This document shows, piece after piece, positions 1 to 7,549 of a DNA stretch of 21,076 bases (positions are counted from its first letter, which is position 1; every line of letters starts with the position of its first letter). Both the position numbers and the translations under genes were made by a program. The notes beneath the pieces were generated by a model. The model searched no databases, was not told where the DNA came from, and worked only from the letters and a program-made list of their open reading frames with translations. This DNA is from an uncultured Planctomycetaceae bacterium (GTDB lineage Bacteria > Planctomycetota > Planctomycetia > Planctomycetales > Planctomycetaceae), in assembly GCA_903921605.1 (NCBI GenBank), contig CAIXQV010000823.1, positions 1 to 21,076 of the forward strand. The letters are read 5' to 3'.

Positions 1-141
1 CGTCAGCCAAAATGCTCGATGTATGAAGCCCGGGGAACAATCGAAATGGTTCTCTCGGTCTTCGAGTCTCATCGAGCCGGTGGACCGATCAGCATGCCTC
101 TGCAATGCAAAGCGAATCCTCTGGGTGAACTGACGGAATAA
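1..141 (+). CDS. Gfo/Idh/MocA-family oxidoreductase, C-terminal fragment (5' end outside window)
   Basis: The frame starting at base 1 is open for 46 codons and ends at TAA 139-141. The translation includes VLSVFESHRAGGPISMPL followed by NPLGELTE. This resembles the extreme C-terminus of Gfo/Idh/MocA NAD(P)-dependent oxidoreductases, where a late helix carrying an ESxxxG pattern precedes a short P-L/NPL tail. Only this tail is visible, so cofactor and substrate cannot be judged. The stop lies 7 bases before the kinase ATG, so the two genes could share a transcript. The family call rests on a short motif from memory. Two other members of the family occur later in the window, which makes it plausible. 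Confidence 0.55.
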   Translation, partial: RQPKCSMYEARGTIEMVLSVFESHRAGGPISMPLQCKANPLGELTE

Positions 142-148
142 GACGCGA

Positions 149-1870
149 ATGAGTATGTCTCCGGATGACGCCGACGAACGTCTGGCCATCGCCTTTGACG
201 AGCTGATCCAGGATTCCCGCAGTGGGTCTTCGCAGCAGCGCCTGGAAGAGGCGATTCGCAAGAATCCGGATCTGGAACAGGACCTTCGTGAACTATTCGC
301 AACGGCTCAATTTGCTGACGACGTCGCCATGCTGCAGTCGTCGGACCTCAACCATCTCACCGGCGGCTCAACACTCCTGACTTCAGGTCAGAATGATCGA
401 AGTTCAGGATCGGCCATCGGTAGCGTGATTGGAGATTACGAGTTAGAGGAGGAAATCGGTCGGGGTGGTATGGGAGTCGTCTACCGCGCGACTCAGATCA
501 GTCTGCAGCGAACGGTCGCCCTGAAGATGATTCCGAATGCTGCCTTTGCATCGACTTCGGATCTTGCGCGATTACGTGCTGAGGCGCTGGCGGCGGCGCG
601 GTTGAGTCATCCGAATATTGTTCCGGTCTATGAAGTCGGCGAGCATCACGGACAGCCGTGGTTCAGCATGAAGTTCATCCAAGGCAGCACACTTTCAAAG
701 CGACTGATGGATGGGCCGATGGCTCCTCGCGAAGCTGTGGCCATGTTGTTGCCGATTGTGGAGGCTATTGGTGCGGCTCATCGAGCCGGTGTGCTGCATC
801 GCGATGTGAAGCCCAGCAACATCATGATTGCTTCAGACGGAACTCCGTTTGTCACGGACTTCGGTCTGGCCAAACGTGTTAGTGTTGCCGATCAGTCTTA
901 TTCGGCGACGGGGCAGTCTTCAGAGCTGGCGGGATTGACTCAGAGTGGAGCGATCCTGGGAACGCCTGCGTGGATGTCTCCGGAGCAGGCCGCTGGTCAG
1001 ACTGATTCTGTGGATGTCGCGACCGATGTTTACAGTCTCGGAGCTGTCTTATTTGCGATGCTGACCGGACGGCCTCCGTTTCAGTCGGCATCGCCGTTGG
1101 ACACGATATTGATGGTTCTTGAGCAGGATCCGCCCAATATACGGATGCTGAATCGTGGCGTCGATTCAGATCTCGAAATGGTGGTCATGAAATGTCTGCA
1201 GAAGCCGCCGGATCTGAGGTATGCATCGACGGTTGAACTGGCCGACGATCTTCGTGCATGGCTGAGTGGCGAACCCGTCAGTGCGCGGTCGTCGACGTTT
1301 GCTCAGATCATGATGCGATTGTTTCGCGAGTCACATCATGCGGCGATTCTGCAGAACTGGGGATTGCTGTGGATGTGGCACAGCCTCGTGGTTTTGTGCT
1401 TATGCCTGATTACAAATTATATGCAATACAGGGGGGTCGCTGATCGCTGGCCGTATGTCAGTCTCTGGGTGATTGGTTTGGGGCTCTGGGCCGGCATCTT
1501 CTGGAACCTTCGACATCGCGCTGGTCCCATCACGGCTGTGGAGCGTCAGATTGCTCACGTCTGGGGCGGCAGTATGATTGCGTCGTCGATGTTGTTCTGG
1601 GTCGAGATGATCATGGAGCGGCCCGTGCTGGAATTTTCGCCGGTGCTGGGAGCCATCGCGGGCATGGTGTTTCTGGTGAAGGCCGGAATGCTGTCGGGAA
1701 GCTTCTACATTCAGTCGGCCATGATGTTTGCCACATCATTGATTATGGCGGCCGTCGAGCACAGTAAACTCCCGGACTTCAGTATTTCTTTGTTCGGTAT
1801 TGTTTCGGCCCTGACGTTCTTTACGCCGGGCTTGAAGTACTACCGCCAGCAAAAAAAATCCCGCCGCTAG
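149..1870 (+). CDS. Membrane-anchored Ser/Thr protein kinase (Hanks/PknB type)
   Basis: A 573-residue Hanks-type protein kinase that transfers phosphate from ATP to Ser/Thr of target proteins. All core motifs are present: glycine loop GRGGMGVVYRA from residue 104, ATP-anchoring Lys126 in VALKMI, catalytic HRDVKPSN with Asp219, DFGLAK with Asp237, and activation-segment end GTPAWMSPEQ from about 271. The DVYSLGAVLFAMLTGRPPF helix follows. An N-terminal helical, acidic stretch of about 95 residues precedes the kinase domain. After residue 405 come about five or six hydrophobic segments with little between them, so the protein has a compact membrane domain and no large extracellular sensor. The start was chosen for the first ATG after the upstream stop; a second ATG two codons later is equally possible, and no strong ribosome site is visible. 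The activating signal is unknown. Confidence 0.95.
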   Translation: MSMSPDDADERLAIAFDELIQDSRSGSSQQRLEEAIRKNPDLEQDLRELFATAQFADDVAMLQSSDLNHLTGGSTLLTSGQNDRSSGSAIGSVIGDYELEEEIGRGGMGVVYRATQISLQRTVALKMIPNAAFASTSDLARLRAEALAAARLSHPNIVPVYEVGEHHGQPWFSMKFIQGSTLSKRLMDGPMAPREAVAMLLPIVEAIGAAHRAGVLHRDVKPSNIMIASDGTPFVTDFGLAKRVSVADQSYSATGQSSELAGLTQSGAILGTPAWMSPEQAAGQTDSVDVATDVYSLGAVLFAMLTGRPPFQSASPLDTILMVLEQDPPNIRMLNRGVDSDLEMVVMKCLQKPPDLRYASTVELADDLRAWLSGEPVSARSSTFAQIMMRLFRESHHAAILQNWGLLWMWHSLVVLCLCLITNYMQYRGVADRWPYVSLWVIGLGLWAGIFWNLRHRAGPITAVERQIAHVWGGSMIASSMLFWVEMIMERPVLEFSPVLGAIAGMVFLVKAGMLSGSFYIQSAMMFATSLIMAAVEHSKLPDFSISLFGIVSALTFFTPGLKYYRQQKKSRR

Positions 1871-1882
1871 TGTGTGAAGCGT

Positions 1883-1933
1883 CCCGTCGGCGGAGCGACG
1901 GGTGTACTGTAGGCCCGTCGCTCCGCCGACGGG
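1883..1933. repeat. Perfect 20-bp inverted repeat (hairpin, possible terminator)
   Basis: Arms 1883-1902 and 1914-1933 are exact reverse complements over 20 bases, separated by an 11-base loop. The left arm begins CCCGTCGGCGG. It starts 13 bases after the kinase stop codon. There is no clear run of T after the right arm, so it is not a textbook intrinsic terminator, although an RNA stem this strong would still be expected to affect transcription or mRNA ends. It may be a copy of a dispersed intergenic palindrome. Confidence 0.85.
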
Positions 1934-1960
1934 AAAGTTTCCTTCCGCAAGCCTCAAGCT

Positions 1961-3271
1961 ATGACTAACGAGTCTCCCGATACTTTTCTTCGTCGTGCCT
2001 CGAGTCCTGTGCAGGAACATGCGTTTCGACGCGGGCCGCGAATTGTTGCTCTGGAAACAGCGATTCCTCACGACGTGATGCCCGGGCTGTTGGCCTTGCG
2101 CATTCATACGGATGCGGGAACCGTGAATGGAGTTCCCGTGATCGGTCATGGGGAAACCTATTACATCCCGACGTCAGCCGCGGCCGTGATCCACGACTTT
2201 ATGTCTCCACGGCTTCTGGGATCCGATGCGTGTGCTATCGAAAGCCATTGGCGATTTCTTTACGAGCGAATCACGGCCTTCGGAGGAACCGGTGCTGAAT
2301 TGCGAGCACTCTCGGCCGTCGATCTGGCTTTGTGGGACATCGCCGGGCAGCTTTCGCAACAGCCGGTCTGGCGTTTATTGGGTGGTCCGGTGCGAGACGC
2401 TGTGCCCGTTTATAACAGTTGTGGCGGTCCGTTTTATGGTCGCTCTAATCGCCGCACGCCGTCGGCATCGGGCTGGCCTGGACATGGTGATCCGGGTCAG
2501 CCGGGGCCACTGGAAGATAACTGGTCCAGTATGAATTCACCGGCCGAGCTCGCAGAAGAGCTGGTGTCTCTTGGTTACAAGGGGATGAAGTTGTGGTCGT
2601 TCGACATGGTTTATCGGCGTCAGGGTGGCCAGTATTTGTCATGGGACGATATTCGCGAAGGGATCGCTCCGTTCGAAAAGATTCGTGAGCGTGTTGGCGA
2701 CAAGATCGAAGTCATGCTGGATGGACATGGCTTCTTTTCGCTGGCTGCCGCTCGTCGAATTGCGGAAGGCATGAAGCCGATTCGGCCACTGTGGATGGAA
2801 GACGTGCTGCGCCCGGATTCCATTCACGCCATGGCGGCGTTTCGAGCGGAGATCAGTGTGCCGATTGCTGTCAGCGAGATGCTGGTCATGTCAGATCATT
2901 ATCGTCAGGTCCTGGAAGCTCGTGCGGCCGATTATGTGATGATCGATCCGACATGGGTGGGAGGCATTTCGCAAACGCGGCGAATTGCTGAGCTGGCTCA
3001 GATGTATAACGTACCGACTCTGATGCACGATTGTACGGGACCGTTTACGCTTCTTTCCGGCGTGAATGTGGCGGCGGCGAATTCGGGCGTCGCGTTTCAG
3101 GAGACGGTTCGTGCTCACATCGCGACTTTGTATCCGTCGTTGATTGATGAGACGATCACGGTCAGCAATGGACACTTGCCGCTGCCGCAGCGTCCGGGAA
3201 TTGGTGCTCGATGGCTGAATGAGATCTTCGATCCGGCGCATCCGGGATATCGTCGTTCGTCATTGAGTTAA
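1961..3271 (+). CDS. Enolase-superfamily (mandelate racemase/muconate lactonizing) enzyme, likely sugar-acid dehydratase
   Basis: A 436-residue enolase-superfamily protein with an N-terminal capping domain and a C-terminal barrel. The signature segment DLALWDIAGQ, then LLGG, is followed by the expected Mg2+ ligands at strand ends: Asp254 in MLDGHG, Glu280 in WMED and Glu306 in VSEML. A KxxK pair (Lys207, Lys210 in KGMKLW) and His356-Asp357 in LMHDCTGP are candidate acid/base residues. Members abstract a proton alpha to a carboxylate; many relatives dehydrate aldonic or uronic acids to 2-keto-3-deoxy acids. An extra Gly/Pro/Ser-rich stretch at about 157-194 probably forms a substrate-specificity loop. 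The start is the first ATG after the palindrome. Racemase, epimerase or lactonizing activity cannot be excluded, and the exact substrate is not recognisable. Confidence 0.88.
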   Translation: MTNESPDTFLRRASSPVQEHAFRRGPRIVALETAIPHDVMPGLLALRIHTDAGTVNGVPVIGHGETYYIPTSAAAVIHDFMSPRLLGSDACAIESHWRFLYERITAFGGTGAELRALSAVDLALWDIAGQLSQQPVWRLLGGPVRDAVPVYNSCGGPFYGRSNRRTPSASGWPGHGDPGQPGPLEDNWSSMNSPAELAEELVSLGYKGMKLWSFDMVYRRQGGQYLSWDDIREGIAPFEKIRERVGDKIEVMLDGHGFFSLAAARRIAEGMKPIRPLWMEDVLRPDSIHAMAAFRAEISVPIAVSEMLVMSDHYRQVLEARAADYVMIDPTWVGGISQTRRIAELAQMYNVPTLMHDCTGPFTLLSGVNVAAANSGVAFQETVRAHIATLYPSLIDETITVSNGHLPLPQRPGIGARWLNEIFDPAHPGYRRSSLS

Positions 3272-3317
3272 CCAGCGCGGGATTCGAGGGGTGATAATGT
3301 TAAGGCATAGTATTCAC

Positions 3318-3389
3318 CACAGAGGTCACAGAGGTCACAGAGGTCACAGAGGTCACAGAGGTCACAGAGGTCACAGGGATCACGGAGGT
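3318..3389. repeat. 9-bp tandem repeat array (CACAGAGGT), eight units
   Basis: Six exact CACAGAGGT units run from 3318 to 3371. Two diverged units follow, CACAGGGAT (3372-3380) and CACGGAGGT (3381-3389). The array is flanked by TTCAC and lies in non-coding DNA. The unit number is likely to vary between strains, since exact short units slip during replication. It is not a CRISPR array because there are no spacers. Confidence 0.95.
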
Positions 3390-3418
3390 GAATCGCAGAG
3401 TTGTGAGAACGGTTTTGA

Positions 3419-3501
3419 CGCGGAGGTCGCAGAGGAACGCAGGGGTGGGGCAAACTGTTTTGTCACGAGAATATACTCTGCGTTCCCCTGCGGCCTCTGC
3501 G
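3419..3501. repeat. Degenerate 26-bp inverted repeat related to the adjacent array
   Basis: Arms 3419-3444 and 3476-3501 pair at 22 of 26 positions, with a 31-base loop. All four mismatches are transitions (C/T or A/G), which in RNA would leave G-U pairs, so the stem could remain intact as a transcript. The arm sequence (CGCAGAGG, CGCAGGG) resembles degenerate copies of the CACAGAGGT unit immediately upstream, suggesting a common origin. Confidence 0.75.
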
Positions 3502-3624
3502 TTCAGAATGTGCTTTGAATACGTTCGAATTCCTCAATCCAAAACTTAGCAGACCAGTGATCAAATTGTTTAACGGCAAGCCGGCGGCGGCTGATGATTT
3601 GGCCATAAGGAAGATACTCGTTTA

Positions 3625-5010
3625 ATGTCGTCATCAGAATTTCAAGCGGTCTCTGCGGAGACACTTCGAGCATGGGACAATGAGCATGTCTGGCATCCGT
3701 TCACGCCGATGTCGGCGTACGTTCAGGAACAATCGCCGATCATTGCGCGAGGCGAAGGTTTCGACCTGATTGATGTCGAAGGCCATCGGTATCTCGATGG
3801 CATTTCTTCGCTATGGTGCAATGTGCATGGCCACACGGTCCCCGAGATCGACGCGGCCGTTCGAGAGCAATTGGGCAAGGTGGCTCATTCGACGTTGTTG
3901 GGATTGTCGAGCGAACCGTCGATCCGTCTGGCTCGTGGGCTCGTTCAGCGAGCGCCGAGTGGACTCAGCAAAGTCTTCTATTCAGACAGCGGCGCGACGA
4001 CCGTCGAAGTCGCGCTGAAGATGGCGTATCAGTATCATCGCCAGAAGCCAGAAGGGCCAGAGGATCGAGATACCTTTCTGTGTGTAGGTAATGCGTATCA
4101 CGGCGATACTCTGGGAACCGTCAGCGTCGGCGGCATCGAGTTATTTCATCGGTGTTACAAGCATCTACTGTTTCCGACGATTGTCTGCCCGTCACCCGTG
4201 GCTACTCGGGTGCCTCAGGGGCAAACTCGGGAAACATGGCTGCAGTTCTGCTTTGATGAAGTGGCTCGCCTGATGAAGGAGAATCATCAACGGCTGGCGG
4301 GATTTGTTATGGAGCCCATTGTTCAGGGAGCGGCCGGAATATTGGTTCATCCGCATGGCTTCCTGCGTCACGTTCGCGCGTTGTGTACTCAGTATGACGT
4401 GCCGCTGATCGCTGATGAGGTGGCAGTGGGTTTTGGCCGAACCGGGACGATGTTTGCGTGTGAACAGGAATCCGTCAGCCCGGACTTCATGTGTCTGGCG
4501 AAAGGAATCTCGGGCGGATACTTGCCGGTTGCTGCGACTCTGACCACCGAGAGAATTTTCAACGCGTTTCTTGGTGAGCCGTGGCAGGGGCGAACATTTT
4601 TTCACGGCCATACATACACGGGGAATGCTCTGGGCTGTGCGGCAGGCTTGGCTTCGCTGGAGCTATTTGAAAAGAACAGAGTGATGGAGAATGTCACGGC
4701 ATGTAGTCAGCTTGTGCGAGAAAAGCTGTCTCCGCTGTTGCAGCATCCTCACGTGTTGGAAATTCGTCAGCAGGGACTGATGATCGGGATCGAGATGGTG
4801 CGAGATCGTGAAACTCAGGAGCCGTTTGATTCACATCTGCGGCTTGGTCATCAGGTGACTCTGGCTGCTCGCCGTCGCGGTGTCATCATTCGTCCGCTGG
4901 GAGATGTGGTTGTTCTGATGCCGGCCCCGGGAATGCCTCCGGCATTGGTTGGTCGATTGTGTGATGTGGCGATTGAGTGCATTGACGAAGTGACGAAGAA
5001 TGCAACGTGA
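3625..5010 (+). CDS. bioA: Adenosylmethionine-8-amino-7-oxononanoate aminotransferase (DAPA synthase)
   Basis: A 461-residue class III aminotransferase of biotin synthesis, converting 7-keto-8-aminopelargonate to 7,8-diaminopelargonate with PLP. Characteristic features are HPFTPM near the N-terminus, [30 protein letters not shown] (PLP phosphate and cofactor pocket), [10 protein letters not shown], Asp264 in [14 protein letters not shown] (pairs with the pyridine nitrogen) and Schiff-base Lys293 in [10 protein letters not shown]. An AAGGAAG ribosome site lies 11 bases before the ATG. E. coli BioA uses S-adenosylmethionine as amino donor. The YSDSGAT and NVHGH segments recall the Bacillus branch, which includes lysine-using enzymes, so the donor is uncertain. 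No other bio genes are in the window, so biotin genes are probably scattered. Length is slightly above the usual 420-450. Confidence 0.93.
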   Translation: MSSSEFQAVSAETLRAWDNEHVWHPFTPMSAYVQEQSPIIARGEGFDLIDVEGHRYLDGISSLWCNVHGHTVPEIDAAVREQLGKVAHSTLLGLSSEPSIRLARGLVQRAPSGLSKVFYSDSGATTVEVALKMAYQYHRQKPEGPEDRDTFLCVGNAYHGDTLGTVSVGGIELFHRCYKHLLFPTIVCPSPVATRVPQGQTRETWLQFCFDEVARLMKENHQRLAGFVMEPIVQGAAGILVHPHGFLRHVRALCTQYDVPLIADEVAVGFGRTGTMFACEQESVSPDFMCLAKGISGGYLPVAATLTTERIFNAFLGEPWQGRTFFHGHTYTGNALGCAAGLASLELFEKNRVMENVTACSQLVREKLSPLLQHPHVLEIRQQGLMIGIEMVRDRETQEPFDSHLRLGHQVTLAARRRGVIIRPLGDVVVLMPAPGMPPALVGRLCDVAIECIDEVTKNAT

Positions 5011-5127
5011 GTGTTCGAATTGGGCATGGGATCGCGGTCACGGATGTGCTTTCGGTCACGCACGGCTGGCGAGTTCTCTGGTTCGTTCGAACTGAAATCA
5101 GGAACTGCCGGATGGTGAAACGGGAGT

Positions 5128-5168
5128 GGTGCAAAAGCCGTTGAACCACCGGGGCAGGCCCAGTGGCG
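5128..5168. repeat. Single arm of a dispersed palindromic element (second copy at 7927-8045)
   Basis: This 41-base stretch begins GGTGCAAAAGCC and contains ACCACCGGGGCAGGCCCA. It matches the reverse complement of 7927-7968 with one indel and about six or seven substitutions, and also resembles 8003-8045 in the same orientation. No partner arm is visible within the preceding 110 bases, so it appears to be a half element. It ends 15 bases before the possible start codon at 5184. Confidence 0.7.
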
Positions 5169-5183
5169 TGAGAGGAAGGCGGT

Positions 5184-5681
5184 ATGTCGTCGACGAGGTC
5201 GCCAGCACAGGGATCGATCAGGGGTGGACCGAAGATGGGATTTGATGAGTTTGACAATCCCTATCGAGCACCCGAAGTGCCGTTTGAAGTGGTCCGAGAG
5301 TCGGTGCCGCGCGGGGCTTACTTCTGGGTTCGATCGTTCATCATTCTGCAGATGCTTGTTGCTGTGGTGGGTACGGCCGCAGCGTTTGTCGATGTTGAAA
5401 CGATCGTAGCAACAGGGCCGATCCTTTCGATTTTTGGGATCTTCGGCACCATCGTGTGTGTCAGGAAACGATACTACTTTGGTGCTTTGACTTGTGCTTC
5501 CGGCCCGGTCATCAGCGTGGCCATTTTTTTGGTCATCTTCCTGCTCAATTGGAGTCCCACAGCAGCGCAGGAACCGGTTCCGCTCATTGGTGCCGTCTAC
5601 ATGGCGATACTCTGCGTTATGGGACTGATTGCCTTGAGAGAGACAATTTCGCTGCAGGCGAATGCGCAGATACAGGCATGA
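5184..5681 (+). CDS. Small four-helix membrane protein, function unknown
   Basis: A 165-residue protein (148 if the start is ATG 5235, residue 18). After a short polar N-terminus containing FDNPYRAPEVP it has about four hydrophobic segments, roughly residues 48-70, 76-92, 104-122 and 134-150, and a short polar tail. The D-N-P-Y-x-A/S-P pattern near the N-terminus is common in small planctomycete membrane proteins of unknown role. For ATG 5184, AGGAAGG (about 5174-5180) lies only about four bases upstream. For ATG 5235 the site is weaker, but it puts NPYRAP nearer the N-terminus as in relatives. No catalytic motif is seen. It converges with the next gene, 31 bases away, with no obvious terminator between them. 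Confidence 0.75.
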   Translation: MSSTRSPAQGSIRGGPKMGFDEFDNPYRAPEVPFEVVRESVPRGAYFWVRSFIILQMLVAVVGTAAAFVDVETIVATGPILSIFGIFGTIVCVRKRYYFGALTCASGPVISVAIFLVIFLLNWSPTAAQEPVPLIGAVYMAILCVMGLIALRETISLQANAQIQA

Positions 5682-5712
5682 GAGCGAATCAGCGAGATGC
5701 CGCATTGAGAGG

Positions 5713-6399
5713 CTACTTTTGGACGACGACACCGCCCTGCTCTTCGCTGTAGATTTCTTCTCGATGTGATCGATAAAGACCGATCGTCAGCAGCAGCAGG
5801 CTGATCATCTGCACCAAATGGAAGAGTCCGTGATTATTGAACTCCCAGATTAAGGTCAGGTGAAGTGTCTTTTGGGTGTCGATGACGGCTGCGAGGATTC
5901 CGACAAGAACTCCGGTGGCAAGGTATCCTGATCCCTCTGCCTTTCGCTGCCAGAAACACATCGTGTAGAGCGTCAGCGACAGAGCCATTGCTATGCATTC
6001 GTAGATCACAAACAGCAGAAACGAGTTGCTCCAGATCTGCGTGATCGTGAAGAACATGAAGGCGATCAAGATTGCGGGCAACAGAAGGCGGCGTGATCGT
6101 TCGTGCCCGGCTGACATCGTAATCGCAGCGACAACAAACAGAGCCATCGTCAGTCCCAGAGCCAGATAAGCCGGAGTCCAGATCGCCGTTTCAATGGAAG
6201 TCGCCATTTCCAGTCCATGGGCGGCGGCTCCTATCATACTGGCAATACTGAGCAAGGCAAAAAGCCATGTCCAGACGTGAGTCCACATCGGACGAGCGAC
6301 TGTTTTTCGTCTGATGACATAGATCGCCGCTGCTGACTGAGCGGCCAGGATGACGTCGGTGATAGCTGTTGTCATCTCTGTGGGGCTGTCCGTAAGCAT
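5713..6399 (-). CDS. Seven-helix integral membrane protein with HxxxH motif, possibly CREST-superfamily-like
   Basis: A 228-residue protein with about seven hydrophobic helices and short loops. ATG at 6399 is preferred over the TTG one codon earlier, with GGGGA about nine bases upstream. Polar residues sit inside helices: SMIGAAAHG in the second helix and NNHGLFHLVQ (HxxxH) at the start of the last, followed by a long hydrophobic run and LYR. Ser/His in helix 2 plus HxxxH in helix 7 recalls the CREST superfamily (alkaline ceramidase, PAQR receptors, Per1), whose members coordinate zinc and hydrolyse amide or lipid bonds. That link is inferred from motif layout only. An unassigned membrane-protein family is the alternative. 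It diverges from the aldolase gene at 6541. Confidence 0.8.
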   Translation of the reverse strand: MLTDSPTEMTTAITDVILAAQSAAAIYVIRRKTVARPMWTHVWTWLFALLSIASMIGAAAHGLEMATSIETAIWTPAYLALGLTMALFVVAAITMSAGHERSRRLLLPAILIAFMFFTITQIWSNSFLLFVIYECIAMALSLTLYTMCFWQRKAEGSGYLATGVLVGILAAVIDTQKTLHLTLIWEFNNHGLFHLVQMISLLLLTIGLYRSHREEIYSEEQGGVVVQK

Positions 6400-6540
6400 C
6401 AAAATTCATCCCCATCAGTCTTGAAAACAATCAGGCTGGCAGACTTTGCAATGCTACTCGAAAATAGACAATCCGAATTCGTCTGAAATGGTATTTTGCC
6501 GAATGCCCTGGAATTCGTTGTTTAGCGGAAACACACTGTT

Positions 6541-7464
6541 ATGCCAAAGACTCTGCACGGCGTATTGCCGATCGTTCATACTCCGTTTACCGCTGATGAC
6601 CGAATCGATCGGGCGACGTTGAAGCGTGAGATTGACTGGGCTTTCGAGCTGGGAGCTGACGGGCTCGGGACCGGAATGGTGTCCGAGATCCTGCGGCTGA
6701 CTTACGAAGAACGGATCGAGCTGACTCAGTTAATTGCGGAATACAGTGCTGGGCGAGGAGCAGTGTTTGCGGCCGTGGGCGCGGAAAGCGGAAAGCAGGC
6801 TCTGGCATATTCGGTTGCGGCGGAACAGGCGGGGTGCGACGCCGTGATGGCCGTGCCTCCTCAGACAACTCGACTGAGTGCAAACGGGATGCTGGACTAC
6901 TTCCGGCAGATCGCTGACGGAATTTCCCTCCCCGTCATTGTGCAGGATGCGTCTGGCTATGTGGGGCAGCCGATTCCAATTTCAGTCTGCGTTTCTCTGC
7001 TTGAAACGTACGGCAGCGACAAGATCGTTTTCAAGCCGGAGGCATCGCCGATTGGTCCCAATCTATCCGCATTGCGAGATGCGACCGGCGGTCGAGCGCG
7101 TATCTTTGAAGGTTCCGGCGGGATTCTGTTAATCGACAGTTATCGTCGAGGCATCTCCGGAACAATGCCGGGGATGGATTTACTCGACGGCATTATTCAG
7201 CTCTGGAAAGCTCTGCAACGCGGCGACGATGCGGCTGCGTATCGAGTTTACTTCCCGATCTGTGGCATTGTTGCCTTGCAGCTTCAGGCAGGCTTGGATG
7301 GATTCCTTGCGGTCGAGAAATATCTGATGGCGAAGCGCGGCGTGTTTCCTTCGGTCCAACGCCGTCAGCCTTACTCATGGGAGCTGGATGCGGAAACGGC
7401 GGCCGAGGTTGATCGTCTCTTCGTTCTGATGCAGGAAGAGATTTCAAAGCCGACCGTGAAGTGA
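6541..7464 (+). CDS. DapA/N-acetylneuraminate lyase family aldolase (dihydrodipicolinate synthase-like)
   Basis: A 307-residue class I aldolase-fold protein of the DHDPS/NAL superfamily, a beta/alpha barrel forming a Schiff base with a 2-oxo acid, usually pyruvate. Visible landmarks are the N-terminal GVLPIVHTPFTADDRID, GLGTGMVSEILRLTYEER (counterpart of the GTTGE..TL..EE pyruvate loop), and the Schiff-base Lys165 in VFKPEASP. The usual catalytic Tyr of the Y-N-x-P motif is not present; the equivalent strand reads QDASGY at residues 135-140. True DapA is therefore unlikely. A 2-keto-3-deoxy-acid aldolase or keto-acid dehydratase acting on sugar acids is more plausible. The ATG is preceded by only a weak purine tract. 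The enolase-superfamily enzyme at 1961 would make suitable substrates if it is a dehydratase, but this is inference. Confidence 0.85.
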   Translation: MPKTLHGVLPIVHTPFTADDRIDRATLKREIDWAFELGADGLGTGMVSEILRLTYEERIELTQLIAEYSAGRGAVFAAVGAESGKQALAYSVAAEQAGCDAVMAVPPQTTRLSANGMLDYFRQIADGISLPVIVQDASGYVGQPIPISVCVSLLETYGSDKIVFKPEASPIGPNLSALRDATGGRARIFEGSGGILLIDSYRRGISGTMPGMDLLDGIIQLWKALQRGDDAAAYRVYFPICGIVALQLQAGLDGFLAVEKYLMAKRGVFPSVQRRQPYSWELDAETAAEVDRLFVLMQEEISKPTVK

Positions 7465-7489
7465 TGACAGAGGGTCTATGATTTGATGT

Positions 7490-7530
7490 AGGGTGGGACC
7501 AGCGCTCGCGATGCGAGCTGGACCCACCCT
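7490..7530. terminator. Hairpin between convergent genes (likely bidirectional terminator or intergenic repeat)
   Basis: Arms 7490-7509 (starting AGGGTGGGACC) and 7513-7530 (ending ACCCACCCT) pair with a two-base bulge and one mismatch around a three-base loop. The hairpin lies 25 bases after the aldolase stop and 19 bases from the 3' end of the ridA-like gene on the other strand, so it could end both transcripts. There is no T-run, and its G-rich composition suggests a dispersed repeat that may also serve as a terminator. Confidence 0.65.
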
Positions 7531-7549
7531 GCTAAATCTACAAGTCATC

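Larger units (their letters stand above)
3272..3624. other. Gene-free intergenic stretch carrying two repeat structures
   Basis: 353 bases lie between the enolase-superfamily gene and bioA with no credible coding sequence. The stretch holds a 9-bp tandem array (3318-3389), a degenerate 26-bp inverted repeat (3419-3501), and about 120 bases of unique sequence before bioA. In that last part the only readable signal is the purine-rich ribosome binding site AAGGAAG at 3607-3613. A 75-codon frame through the array gives repeated His-Arg-Gly and is not considered real. Confidence 0.8.

Noticed and set aside
3318..3389. Short direct repeats considered as a CRISPR array
   Set aside because: Units are 9 bases and contiguous with no spacers, and no cas genes are nearby.
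3291..3518. 75-codon plus-strand frame with repeated His-Arg-Gly
   Set aside because: It is produced by the 9-bp tandem array and then runs through the inverted repeat. There is no ribosome site, and the sequence after the repeat has no protein-like character.
4851..5732. 293-codon minus-strand open frame
   Set aside because: It lies antisense to the 3' end of bioA and the whole small membrane protein gene. Its composition is rich in His, Arg and Ser without domains, while the plus-strand genes have clear family or membrane features.
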